From NCBI RefSeq assembly GCF_005508865.1, contig NZ_SCOM01000003.1, positions 434,001-498,000 of the forward strand: a stretch of 64,000 nucleotides of DNA, written 5' to 3'. A program made the translations under genes and the position numbers. Under the pieces are notes generated by a model. It was not told the origin of the DNA. It saw only the letters and a list, made by a program, of their open reading frames with translations, and made no database searches. The DNA comes from Pseudomonas sp. F(2018). GTDB lineage: Bacteria; Pseudomonadota; Gammaproteobacteria; Pseudomonadales; Pseudomonadaceae. Below, in pieces: positions 27,479-37,730 of the stretch (position 1 is its first letter; every line of letters begins with the position of its first letter).

Positions 27479-27643
27479 TCAAGGACGCGGTCGGCGGCCG
27501 AGGATGAAGGACAGGATGAACATCACCAGGAAGACCAGGAACAGAATCTTGGCGATTCCCGCTGCGGTACCAGCGATTCCGCCAAAGCCCAGTACGCCCG
27601 CGATGATGGCGACGATCAGGAAGGTGATGGACCAACTAAGCAT
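27479..27643 (-). CDS. DUF1328 family small membrane protein (YtjA-like)
   Basis: A 54-residue protein with two hydrophobic helices ([22 protein letters not shown] and [19 protein letters not shown]) and a basic tail. The pattern [17 protein letters not shown] is diagnostic for DUF1328. Members are often induced by stress or in stationary phase; the molecular role is not known. A strong AAGGAG site precedes the ATG. Confidence 0.9.
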   Translation of the reverse strand: MLSWSITFLIVAIIAGVLGFGGIAGTAAGIAKILFLVFLVMFILSFILGRRPRP

Positions 27644-27734
27644 AATGTTTCTCCTTGGTGGGACCCCGCCGCAAGGCACGGATCGTAAGCGGCGGTGCTG
27701 CGACCACAATGGTCCGCGGCATGGCCGTTAATCT

Positions 27735-27944
27735 TCAGAACACCCAGCGCTGTCGCTGGTTCAGCTGCAATTCGGAGTGCCGTACGGTGGGCAGGTCCGC
27801 GGCCACCTGGCGTATTTGCGGCACGGCGGCCGGGGTCTGTGCCTGGCCGGCCTGGCCGGTGGCGACGCCGAGGGCGAACAAGATGGCGGCGCGGGCGAGC
27901 AGATCGAACTTGTTGCGAAGCGATGGCGAGCGGAGAACATTCAT
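27735..27944 (-). CDS. Small exported protein of unknown function
   Basis: A 69-residue product with a signal peptide (LLARAAILFALGVATGQAGQAQ) and a short, Gln-rich mature part of about 30 residues. I do not recognise a family. The ATG at 27944 has an AGGAGG ribosome binding site, which supports translation. It sits between two small stress-type genes on the same strand. Confidence 0.6.
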   Translation of the reverse strand: MNVLRSPSLRNKFDLLARAAILFALGVATGQAGQAQTPAAVPQIRQVAADLPTVRHSELQLNQRQRWVF

Positions 27945-27964
27945 CCTGGTTCCTCCTGATGAGC

Positions 27965-28396
27965 TCACAGAGAGCTCTTCAATTCCTGCATCCGCGCATG
28001 ACAGGCGCGTATCTGGGGCAGTTCACGATCCAACAGCTGTTGCAATGGCGGCGTGGCTTCTGCGCGGGCCTCGGCAAAGGCCCGCAGAAGGCGGTCCTCG
28101 GCGTCGGCCAGCTGGGCCACGTAAATGGCGTCTTCGTTGCGGGAGAACCTGGCGCGGGTGTCGACGTACACACGTTGCAGCGCACCGAGCAGCGTTCCAC
28201 CACGAGCCGGTTCCTCGTCCTGCGCGGCGGTGGCCAGGGCCAACGCCTCGACCAGCTGCTGCTTGGCCCTGGCCAGTTCGCCGAACAGGCTGCGCAGGCT
28301 AGGCTCATGAACCTCCTGCGCCGCATGCCGGTAGAACTGTTCGCCATCCCGAGTGATCTCAATCAGCTCGTTGAGGTGGGCCGTCTCGCTGGACAT
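27965..28396 (-). CDS. PA2169 family four-helix-bundle protein (DUF2383)
   Basis: A 143-residue protein predicted to be all helix, with the ferritin-like DUF2383 pattern: LNELIEITRDGEQFYRHAAQEV at the start, LFGELARAKQQLVEAL in helix 2 and DAEDRLLRAFAEA in helix 3. Glu and His residues at helix positions could bind metal, but this is not established for the family. It is the first gene of three on the minus strand and is divergent from algB. Confidence 0.85.
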   Translation of the reverse strand: MSSETAHLNELIEITRDGEQFYRHAAQEVHEPSLRSLFGELARAKQQLVEALALATAAQDEEPARGGTLLGALQRVYVDTRARFSRNEDAIYVAQLADAEDRLLRAFAEARAEATPPLQQLLDRELPQIRACHARMQELKSSL

Positions 28397-28546
28397 GGAA
28401 CTCTCTCCCTTCTGCGCGTCGGCTCACGAAACCGGGATTCGCCGAGCGCTCCTGCGGCTGATATCGCAAGCCCCGTGCCAGTCTTTTTTCAGGTGTATTT
28501 TCCTTGCATTTCAATAACTTACATATGAAACGAGAGAGCCTTCACC

Positions 28547-28591
28547 TTGCAATCTGCAACTAAGCCTTGTCACGGCCGTGCAACTTGCACG
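28547..28591. promoter_or_regulatory. Repeated TTGCA/TGCAA palindromes upstream of algB
   Basis: TTGCA-ATC-TGCAA (28547-28559) and CGTGCAA-C-TTGCACG (28577-28591) are two perfect inverted repeats with the same core, 17 bases apart, in the gap between the DUF2383 gene and algB. They look like an operator pair; the protein is unknown. Confidence 0.45.
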
Positions 28592-28633
28592 ACTTTTCCT
28601 GGCCTAAGCTGAGCTACCGCCTTGGAGAACCTC

Positions 28634-29976
<1,343 letters not shown>

Positions 29977-29980
<4 letters not shown>

Positions 29981-31740
29981 AGCTGCGCAACCAGCTGTTC
30001 CTCAGCATCAGCGCGCTGATCACCCTGGCCCTGCTCGGGCTGCTGCTGGGCATGCTCAGCGTGCTGATGCTGGCGCGAGCGCAGAGCGAGTCGATGGACC
30101 GCAACCTGCAGATGCTCGAAGCCGGTCTGGTCCTGCGTCAGGAACTGGGCGCCCAGCTGGTCCTGATCCTGCGCGACAAGCTCGATCGGCAGGCACTGGA
30201 GGACTCATCCAGACGCTTCCGCCAGGCCCTGACCAACGCCGGTGAGAGCGCCCTGGACGACGCCGACCGGCAGGCCCTGCAGGAGATCGAGCGCACCTAC
30301 GCGAACTTCGAGAAGCGCCTGCACGACCCCCAGGAAGTGCGCAACCGCCTGTTCGCCGACGACAGTTTCCTCTTGGTGCTGGAGGCCGTGCGCAGCCGCC
30401 TGATGGCGACCCAGGCCCGCTATGTGGAGGCGGTGGAGCTGACCCAGGAAGAGTCGCGCCAGCACGCCTGGATGATCACCGCGCTGCTCGGCCTGATCGG
30501 CGTAGCCCTGCTGCTGATCGGTTTCATCACCGCCCACAGCATCGCCCGACGCTTCGGCCGGCCGATCGAGGCCCTGACCGAGGCGGCCGACCAGATCGGC
30601 CTGGGCAACTTCCAGGTCACCCTGCCGATCACCCGCGAGGTCGAGCTGGCCTCGCTGACCCGCCGCTTCGGCTTCATGGCCGAGGCGCTGAGCCAGTTCC
30701 GCGCCAGCAACGTGGCCGCCCTGCTGGCCGGGCAACGGCGCCTGCAGGCGGTGCTCGACGGCATCGATGACGGCCTGCTGATCCTCGACCGCGAGGGCCA
30801 CCTGGAACACGGCAATCCGGTGGCGCAGAACCAGCTCGGCTGGGAGGAACTGCCCCTGGGCCAGCACCTCAGCCAGCTGCTGCCACAACCGGCATTGCAG
30901 GCGCAACTGGAGCAGGCCCTGGAAGGCCACCACCCGTCGCGCCACGGCGAGGACCTGCAGATCGGCGAGCGCCTGTTCAGCTACAGCCTGACCCCGGTCA
31001 GCGACGACAGCGGGGCGATCATCGCCGCAGTGATGGTGCTGCACGACGTGACCCGCCTGCGCGCGTTCGAACGGGTGCGCAGCGAGTTCGTCCTGCGTGC
31101 CTCCCACGAGCTGCGCACCCCGGTCACCGGCATGCACATGGCCTTCGAGCTGCTGCGCGAGCGCCTGCATTTCCAGCCCGACAGCCGCGAGGAAGACCTG
31201 CTGCATACGGTGGGCGAGGAGATGCACCGCCTGCTGCGGCTGATCGACGACCTGCTCAACTTCTCCCGCTACCAGAGCGGCCTGCAGAAGCTCGAACTGC
31301 AGCCGTGCAACCCCGCCGAGCTGCTGGAGAAGGCCGCGCGACGCTTCGCCCACAAGGCCGAGGAGCAACAGGTGGAGCTGCGCGTGGAGCCGGCCGAGGA
31401 CCTGCCGCAGCTGCAGCTGGACTGCATGCAGCTGGACCGGGTGCTGGACAACCTGATCGGCAACGCCCTGCGCCACTGCCATCCGGGCGGGCTGATCGTG
31501 CTACAGGCGCGCTGCCAGGGCGATCGCCTGTTCATCAGCGTCGAGGATGACGGCGAGGGTATCCCGCAGAGCCAGCAGGCGCGCATCTTCGAGCCCTTCG
31601 TCCAGGTCGGCCGGCGCAAGGGGGGTGCCGGGCTGGGCCTGGCCCTGTGCCAGGAAATCGTCCAGCTGCACGGCGGGCGCATCGGGGTGAAATCGCAGCC
31701 CGGGCAGGGTGCGCGCTTCTACATGGCATTGCCGTACTAG
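29977..31740 (+). CDS. kinB: Sensor histidine kinase KinB
   Basis: A 587-residue inner-membrane kinase-phosphatase partner of AlgB. Order of parts: membrane helix 1 (about residues 11-33), a periplasmic helical sensor of about 130 residues, membrane helix 2 (about 165-187), HAMP, a PAS domain (about 250-360), HisKA with the phospho-accepting His377 (RASHELRTP), and HATPase with the N box LDNLIGNALRH and the G boxes DDGEGIP and GGAGLGLALCQEIV. It starts in an ATGA overlap with algB. A GC-rich hairpin (31751-31772) without a T run follows. Confidence 0.95.
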
Positions 31741-31863
31741 CGGCCTGTCGCGCGCCGCAGGGAGGCGGCGCGTCAGCCTACAAGTATGTTCTAAGCAGTC
31801 AGGCGAAGGTCACAAATCCCTACTAGGATTTCTGCCAAACCGTCCCGCTTAGGAGTGTCAAGG

Positions 31864-32520
31864 ATGCATCGTTCCAGCCTGCTGTCCCTCGGCCTGGTCG
31901 CCGGTCTGCTGCTTGCCGGTTGCGCCAGCAATACCACCCAGCCTTCCCAGTATTCCGGTTTCCTTTCCGACTATTCGCAGCTGCAACCGGCCACCTCGGC
32001 CAGCGGCGCGCCGGTGCTGCGCTGGGTGTCGCCGGATTACAACGCCGGCAACTACCGCTCGGTATACATCGAGAAGCCGGTGTTCCATCCCGAGCCCAAG
32101 CCCAGCGACGAAGTCAGCCAGGCCACGCTCGATCAGATCACCGGCTATCTGCAGCAGTCCATGCGCCGCGAGCTGTCCAGCCGCATGACCGTGGTCGACG
32201 CGCCCAACACCGACACCCTGGTGCTGCGCAGCGCCATCACCGGGGTGAGCACCTCGGCCGAAGGCCTGAAGTTCTACGAGGTGATCCCGATCGCCCTGGT
32301 CGCCGCCGCCGCCAGCACCGCCGCCGGCACCCGCGACCGCAACACCGATATCTATGTGGAGCTGGAGGCGCTCGACGCCCGCACCAGCCAGCCGATGGTG
32401 CGGGTAGTGCGCAAGGGCCACGGCCTGCAGCTGGAAAACAGCAGCACCCAGCTGACCCTGGATGACCTGAAACCGGCCCTGGATGTCTGGGCCCGCGACG
32501 CCCGCGCCTTCCGTCCCTGA
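31864..32520 (+). CDS. DUF3313 family lipoprotein
   Basis: A 218-residue protein with lipobox LLLAGC and lipidated Cys at residue 19. The mature part has the DUF3313 layout: a Tyr-rich YSGFLSDYSQL opening, VLRWVSPDYNAGNYRSVYIEKPVF, then a helical stretch and an RDRNTDIYVELEALD strand. The AGGAG ribosome binding site lies eight bases before ATG 31864. The role is unknown; members are outer-membrane or periplasmic lipoproteins. Confidence 0.85.
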   Translation: MHRSSLLSLGLVAGLLLAGCASNTTQPSQYSGFLSDYSQLQPATSASGAPVLRWVSPDYNAGNYRSVYIEKPVFHPEPKPSDEVSQATLDQITGYLQQSMRRELSSRMTVVDAPNTDTLVLRSAITGVSTSAEGLKFYEVIPIALVAAAASTAAGTRDRNTDIYVELEALDARTSQPMVRVVRKGHGLQLENSSTQLTLDDLKPALDVWARDARAFRP

Positions 32521-32606
32521 TATGGCGGGCCATGCGGCCCGTGGATGGCGATTGACCATTGCGGCCAGCCCCTCCAGGCTGGCCGCAGTCATTTGCGGAG
32601 ATCGCC

Positions 32607-33017
32607 ATGCCCAGCATCAACCCCAGCCGCGAACAACTGGCCGCCTTCGCCGCCGACATGCCCGCAGACCAGCCGATCCTGATGCTCAACCTGCTGCGTT
32701 ACCACACCGATGCCCGCTATCCCGCGGACTGCCCGCACGCTCCCTGCAGCGGCCGCGAGGCCTATGCACGCTACAGCCGCACGGCGCTGGCCAAGGTGCG
32801 TAGCGTGGGCGGCAATGTGCAGCTGCTGGCCCAAGCCAAGGCGGCACTGATCGCTCCGGCCGGCGAGCAGTGGGACGAGGTGCTGCTGGTGCACTATCCC
32901 TCGCGCCAGGCCCTTCTCGGCATGCTCGCCGATGCCGAGTACCAGGCCGCCACCGTGCACCGCACGGCGGCCCTGGCTGACTCGCGGCTGATCGGCTGCC
33001 TGGCGCCGCCGGCCTAG
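32607..33017 (+). CDS. DUF1330-like small protein
   Basis: A 136-residue soluble protein with a dimeric alpha/beta-barrel-like pattern: PILMLNLLRYH strand, AYARYSRTALAKVRSVGG, and WDEVLLVHYPSRQALLGMLADAEYQAATVHRTAALADSRLI. This matches DUF1330, a family of unknown function often found beside stress genes. Its stop overlaps the stop of the convergent EAL gene by three bases. Confidence 0.8.
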   Translation: MPSINPSREQLAAFAADMPADQPILMLNLLRYHTDARYPADCPHAPCSGREAYARYSRTALAKVRSVGGNVQLLAQAKAALIAPAGEQWDEVLLVHYPSRQALLGMLADAEYQAATVHRTAALADSRLIGCLAPPA

Positions 33018-34588
33018 CCGGCCTGACGCTCCAGCAAGCGGCGGAGCTGGCGCGCGGTCAGCGGCTTGGCGAACAGCCAGCCCTGCCCGCACTGGGCGCC
33101 CTGGGCGGCGAGGAACACCGCCTGGGCCTCGTGCTCGATGCCTTCGGCCACCACCTTGAGCTGCAGCGCCGCGGCCATCTGGATGATGTGCGGCGCCACC
33201 CCACTGCTGGCCGCGTCATGGCCGAGAGCGTCGACGAACGACTTGTCGATCTTCAGCACATCGGCCGGCAGCTCCTGCAGGTAGGCCAGGCTGGAATAGC
33301 CGGTGCCGAAGTCGTCGATCAGCACCCGATGGCCGCTCTCGCGCAATTGCGCCAGCACGCCCTTGGCCGCCTGGATATCGGCCAGGCCCGACTCGGTGAC
33401 CTCGAAGGCGATCTGCCCGGCCGCGACCCGGTGCTGCAGCAGCAGGCGAGCAGCCAGCACGCTGATGCGCGGCTCGGCGATGTCGCAGGCGGCCAGGTTG
33501 ATCGAGATATACAGCCCCGGCTGCTGGCGCAGCAGGTCGCCGAGTTGCACCAGCACCTGCTCCAGCATGTAGTCGGTAATCTCGCGGATCTGCCCGCTGC
33601 TCTCGGCCATGGGGATGAAGTGGTCGGGGCCGAGCAGCTTGCCGTCGGCCCGGCGCCAGCGCACCAAGGCCTCGGCACCGACGCAGCGGCGGCTCTCCAG
33701 ATCGAAGATCGGCTGGTAGCGCACGCGCAGGGCGCGGCGGCGCAGGGCGGAGGCCAGCGAACCACCGAGGGACTGGCGATAGCTGACCAGGTGATAGGTA
33801 CTCAGGCCGGCGAGCAGGGCCAGCAGCAGGGCCACCGGCAACCAGCCGAACAGGCCTTCGCGCAGGCGCTGCTGAAGGAGGCTGCGGTCGGCGAACAGCA
33901 CTAGGTCGAAGTCCGGGCTGTTGGTCGGCATGCGGTAGATCAGCTGGCCCGGGGTCAGCTGCAACTCCTGGCCCTCGGGCCATTGCGCGGCCGGCGGCCA
34001 AGGCTGCGCCGGGCCGAGGATCGGCAGGGCCTTGGCGCCATCGCGCGGCACTATCATCAGGCTGCCGCCGGCCGGCAGCTCGACCATGTCGGCCAGGTGC
34101 CCGCGCGAGGTGGACAGGCGGAAGTAGCCGCGGCCGACCACCAGCGCGGCCAGGTCGTCGTCGGGCTGGGCGGTGGTATTCAGCCAGTAGCGCTGGCGCT
34201 CGCCCTCCAGGTCCGGCGCCCGCTCCGGCCCCAGCGAGCTGCGCCGCGGCGACGAGGAGCAGCGCTGGTCGCCACCGATGAAGGCCGCCTCGTAGACGAA
34301 GCGGTGCTGGAACACCACGCGGCGCAGGGTCTCCACCATGGCCAGGTCGCAACCGCGCAGGGGTTGCTGCTCCAGTTCGTCGAGGGCCGCGCCGAGCTGG
34401 CCGAAGATCTGTTCGATGCGCTGCAGAAAGCGCTGGCCCTGCACCTGTAGACGCTCGGCCTCGGCGCGCTGGGCCTGGTTGTTGGCCAGCCACAGGCCGG
34501 CCAGGCCGAACAGCAGGATGCCGAGGCAGGTAGCCAATAGCGCCGCCGGCCAGGGACGGAAGAGCAGGCGGCGCAGGCTGAGGGACAT
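33014..34588 (-). CDS. CSS-motif c-di-GMP phosphodiesterase (EAL)
   Basis: A 524-residue inner-membrane enzyme. Two membrane helices (about 13-35 and 236-256) enclose a periplasmic CSS-motif domain with cysteines at LRGCDLAM and QRCSSSP, the pair expected to form a redox-sensitive disulfide. The cytoplasmic EAL domain (about 270-520) has the EALVRW signature, DDFGTGYSSLAYLQ and LKIDKSFV, so catalysis is expected. In this family reduction of the periplasmic disulfide activates the enzyme; dsbA lies 6 kb away, which is suggestive only. Confidence 0.92.
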   Translation of the reverse strand: MSLSLRRLLFRPWPAALLATCLGILLFGLAGLWLANNQAQRAEAERLQVQGQRFLQRIEQIFGQLGAALDELEQQPLRGCDLAMVETLRRVVFQHRFVYEAAFIGGDQRCSSSPRRSSLGPERAPDLEGERQRYWLNTTAQPDDDLAALVVGRGYFRLSTSRGHLADMVELPAGGSLMIVPRDGAKALPILGPAQPWPPAAQWPEGQELQLTPGQLIYRMPTNSPDFDLVLFADRSLLQQRLREGLFGWLPVALLLALLAGLSTYHLVSYRQSLGGSLASALRRRALRVRYQPIFDLESRRCVGAEALVRWRRADGKLLGPDHFIPMAESSGQIREITDYMLEQVLVQLGDLLRQQPGLYISINLAACDIAEPRISVLAARLLLQHRVAAGQIAFEVTESGLADIQAAKGVLAQLRESGHRVLIDDFGTGYSSLAYLQELPADVLKIDKSFVDALGHDAASSGVAPHIIQMAAALQLKVVAEGIEHEAQAVFLAAQGAQCGQGWLFAKPLTARQLRRLLERQAG

Positions 34589-34693
34589 GGGTTGGGCTCC
34601 GTAGGGAACCCTTCAGGTATAGCGCAGCGGCTGCGCCTGATGCGGCTTCGCTGGCGTGCACGCAGCGCACGCGACAGACGGCGTACGCCGGTC

Positions 34694-35467
34694 TCAGCGC
34701 TGGTTGAGTACCTGCAGGATCGCCGCGCTCTCGGCGTCCGCCTCGCCGTCATAACGGGCCGGGCGGTACTTCATCTGGAAGGCGATCAGCACGTTGCGCG
34801 TGGCCGTATCGAGCAGGCCGGTGCGCGGCACCGGGTAGCCGAGTTGGTGCAGCTGCTGCTGGAACCAGAGGATTTCCGGTAGCGCGGCGGCGAAGCGCGC
34901 CTGCTCGCGAGCCACAGCGGCGGCCTCCGGCCAACGGATCAGGCCGGCATCGGCCAGGCGCTTCCAGGGGAACAGCGGGCCGGGGTCGACCTTGCGCTGG
35001 GGAGCGATGTCGCCGTGGCCGATGATGCTGTCGATCGGCAGGTCGTGGCGCTTGACCAGGTCCTTGAGCAGGGCGATCAGCGCCTGTATCTGCGCCTCGC
35101 CATAGGGCTGCCAGTAGCGCCCGGCCGGCCCCTCGTAGTAGCCCTGGTTGACCAGCTCGATGCCGATGGTGCTGGCGTTGAGCCAGGTGCGGCCCTGCCA
35201 TTCGCTGTCGCCGGCATGCCAGGCGCGGCGGTCCTCGTCGACTAGGCGATAGACCTTGGCCGCACCATCGTCGATCAGGTAGTGGGCACTGACTTCGCCC
35301 CGGGTCAGCAGCGCCAGCGAGCGCACCAGATCGGTGGAGGTGTAGTGCAGCACGATGTACTGCACGCGGCTGCTCTGGCCCTGGGCGCGCAGGCTGTCGT
35401 CAATCTGCGGGCCGCTGGCGCAGCCGGCAAGGAGCAGGGCGAACAGGGCGAGGGCGGCGAGTCTCAT
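34694..35467 (-). CDS. ampDh2: AmiD/AmpDh2-type lipoprotein N-acetylmuramoyl-L-alanine amidase
   Basis: A 257-residue lipoprotein (lipobox LLLAGC, Cys at residue 16) with an AmpD-type zinc amidase domain. Visible motifs are the first zinc His in YIVLHYTST, NASTIGIELVNQG, and the second His plus Asp in GHGDIAPQRKVDPGPLFPW. A peptidoglycan-binding domain follows (LHQLGYPVPRTGLLDTATRNVLIAFQMKY). It cleaves the MurNAc-L-Ala bond in the envelope and, in P. aeruginosa, contributes to AmpC control as AmpDh2. I chose ATG 35467 over GTG 35479; neither has a strong ribosome binding site. Confidence 0.9.
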   Translation of the reverse strand: MRLAALALFALLLAGCASGPQIDDSLRAQGQSSRVQYIVLHYTSTDLVRSLALLTRGEVSAHYLIDDGAAKVYRLVDEDRRAWHAGDSEWQGRTWLNASTIGIELVNQGYYEGPAGRYWQPYGEAQIQALIALLKDLVKRHDLPIDSIIGHGDIAPQRKVDPGPLFPWKRLADAGLIRWPEAAAVAREQARFAAALPEILWFQQQLHQLGYPVPRTGLLDTATRNVLIAFQMKYRPARYDGEADAESAAILQVLNQR

Positions 35468-35503
35468 CGGGATCGGCACGGCAGGTCGGGGCGGCAGTGT
35501 ACC

Positions 35504-36097
35504 TCAGGGGGCGATGTGCAGAACGCTCTGCAGGTTGTCCAGCAACATGTCGACACTCAGCATGATCAGCAGCATGCCGGTCAGGCGCTCCACCGCAGTG
35601 AGGCCGCGGGGACCGAGGAACTTCTGCAGCCAGGAGGCCTGCAGCAGGATGCTGGCGGTAGCCAGCCAGGCCAGGCCGACGGCCAGGTACAGCTCCCACA
35701 GCGGCCCCTCGTAGGTGCTGCGCAGGGTCATCAGCACGGCCAGGGCCGAGGGCCCGGCCACCGCCGGCGTGGCCAGCGGTACCAGCAGCGGTTCGCCATC
35801 CGGCAGGTCGCCCAGCACGCCCTCGGGACGCGGGAAGATCAGGCGCATGGCGATGACGAACAGGATGATGCCGCCGGCGATGGCCGTGGCCTCGCGCGAC
35901 AGGCCCAGGCCGCTGAGGATCTTGTCACCGAAGGTGAGGAACACCATCAACAGCACCAGGGCCAGCAGCAACTCGCGCAGGGCCACGCGCATGCGCCGCT
36001 CGGGCGCGACGTTCTTCAGCGCGGCCAGGTAGATGGCGATATTGCCGAACGGATCGGTGACCAGAAAGATCAGCACGGCGATGCCGAAAATGTCCAT
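35504..36097 (-). CDS. MarC family integral membrane protein
   Basis: A 197-residue protein with six predicted membrane helices and the MarC opening FLVTDPFGNIAIYLAAL. A second family element, PLATPAVAGPSALAVLMTL, is near residue 108. The old link to multiple antibiotic resistance in E. coli was withdrawn, so function is unknown. A GAGGAG site precedes the ATG. The 188 bases between it and the divergent cryptochrome gene hold no gene that I can support. Confidence 0.9.
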   Translation of the reverse strand: MDIFGIAVLIFLVTDPFGNIAIYLAALKNVAPERRMRVALRELLLALVLLMVFLTFGDKILSGLGLSREATAIAGGIILFVIAMRLIFPRPEGVLGDLPDGEPLLVPLATPAVAGPSALAVLMTLRSTYEGPLWELYLAVGLAWLATASILLQASWLQKFLGPRGLTAVERLTGMLLIMLSVDMLLDNLQSVLHIAP

Positions 36098-36285
36098 GTA
36101 GCGCTCCTCGGGGAATGCTCACAGTTTATCCGCCGCCATCACGCTCGTCTGCGCAGCCGGCAAATGCGAAGTCCGTCACAATCGCTCGACACTTCGGACA
36201 CGGGGAAGCGGTGCGGGGACAAACGGCCATGCGCGGCGGTCATAGCAGTCGTATCGTCAATTCATGCCTCCTCGAGGATGACGCC

Positions 36286-37707
36286 ATGCGCCGCGTGCTG
36301 CTCTGGTTCAAGCAGGATCTGCGCCTCGACGACCACCCGGCCCTGCAGGCCGCCATGGACGCCGACCGGGTACTGCCGCTGTACGTGTTCGACCCCGACC
36401 TGCTGCAACCCGGCCCGCTCGGCTGCCGCCGCCTCGGCGTGCACCGCGCGCGGTTCCTGATGGAGAGCCTGGCCGCCCTCGACGGCGAGCTGCGCCAGCG
36501 TGGCTCCGGCCTGCTGGTGCTGCAGGGCCACGCCGAGCAGCTGATCCCGCGCCTGGCCGAGCAGCTCGACCTCGACGAGGTACTGACCCTGGAAGAGATC
36601 GCGCCGCAGTCGCGCGCCCAGCTCGACGCCCTGCGCCAGGCCCTCGGTCCGGCACAGCTGCGCGAGCTGCCGGGCAATAATCTGCTGCACGCCGCCGACC
36701 TGCCCTGTGCGCCCAGCGAGCTGCCGCAGGTGTTCAGCCAGTTCCGCGAGCGCATCGAGCAGCGCCTGCCGGTGTTCCAGCCGCGTCCGGCGGCGATGCG
36801 CCTACCGCCCCTGCCGGACAACGCCAGCGCCTATTTCGCCGCCTTGCCCAGCCTGTCCCAGCTCGGCCTTGGCGAGCCGCTCAGCGTGCCCAACAGCGCC
36901 TTTCCCTTCTCCGGCGGCGAGCCGGCGGCCCAGGCACGCCTGCGCGACTACCTGTGGCTGACCCAGGGCGTGCGCAGCTATCGCGAGACGCGCAACGGCA
37001 TGATCGGCAGCGAGTACTCGTCCAAGCTCTCGCCCTGGCTGGCCAACGGCGCGCTCTCACCGCGGCGGGTGGTGGCCGAGCTGCGCCGCCACGAGTCGCA
37101 GTACGGGCAGAACGACTCGACCCGCGCCCTGTGGCAGGAAATGCTCTGGCGCGAGTTCTTCCGCTGGACCCTGGTGCGCCATGGCGACGCGCTGTTCCGC
37201 GCCGACGGGCTGAAGGCCACGGCACGCGCGCCACAGCAGCTGGATGAGCGCTTCGAACAGTGGTGCCAGGGGCGCACCGGCATGCCGCTGGTGGACGCCA
37301 ATATGCGCGAGCTGGCCGCCACCGGCTTCATGTCCAACCGCGGCCGGCAGATAGTCGCCAGCTACCTGGTCGGCAACCTGCAGCAGGATTGGCGGCACGG
37401 CGCCGCCTGGTTCGAGGAACATCTGCTGGACTACGACCCGGCCAGTAACTGGGGCAACTGGGCCTACCTGGCCGGCGTCGCCAGCGACCCGCATCGCCAG
37501 CACCTGGCCAACGCCCTGCGCCAGGCCCGCCAGTACGACCCCAGCGCGGCTTACGTCAGCCTGTGGCTGCCGGAGCTGCGCGAGGTGCCGCAGCACCTGC
37601 GGCACACGCCGTTCCTGCTGCCGCACCTGCAGCTGGATGCCATGGGCTATCCGCGCCTGGAGCGAATTCCGGAGGACTGGAAGCCTTATCTGCCGAGCGC
37701 GGCCTAG
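36286..37707 (+). CDS. DASH-family cryptochrome / photolyase
   Basis: A 473-residue photolyase-fold flavoprotein. The N-terminal alpha/beta domain (1-130, VLLWFKQDLRLDDHPAL) would hold the antenna cofactor. The C-terminal FAD domain shows YRETRNGMIGSEYSSKLSPWLANGALSPR, LWREFFRW, and TGFMSNRGRQIVASYLVGNLQQDWRHGAAWFEEHLLDYDPASNWGNW (about residue 345-390), a stretch characteristic of cry-DASH rather than class I CPD photolyase (RMVVASFL...). Cry-DASH proteins repair CPDs mainly in single-stranded DNA. Start at ATG 36286, downstream of a GAGG motif. Confidence 0.85.
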   Translation: MRRVLLWFKQDLRLDDHPALQAAMDADRVLPLYVFDPDLLQPGPLGCRRLGVHRARFLMESLAALDGELRQRGSGLLVLQGHAEQLIPRLAEQLDLDEVLTLEEIAPQSRAQLDALRQALGPAQLRELPGNNLLHAADLPCAPSELPQVFSQFRERIEQRLPVFQPRPAAMRLPPLPDNASAYFAALPSLSQLGLGEPLSVPNSAFPFSGGEPAAQARLRDYLWLTQGVRSYRETRNGMIGSEYSSKLSPWLANGALSPRRVVAELRRHESQYGQNDSTRALWQEMLWREFFRWTLVRHGDALFRADGLKATARAPQQLDERFEQWCQGRTGMPLVDANMRELAATGFMSNRGRQIVASYLVGNLQQDWRHGAAWFEEHLLDYDPASNWGNWAYLAGVASDPHRQHLANALRQARQYDPSAAYVSLWLPELREVPQHLRHTPFLLPHLQLDAMGYPRLERIPEDWKPYLPSAA

Positions 37708-37730
37708 CGCCCGATCACCGAGCGCCTGGG

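Noticed and set aside
36098..36285. Possible small gene between the MarC gene and the cryptochrome.
   Set aside because: The open frame there lacks a ribosome binding site and merely extends the cryptochrome frame upstream of its conserved start.
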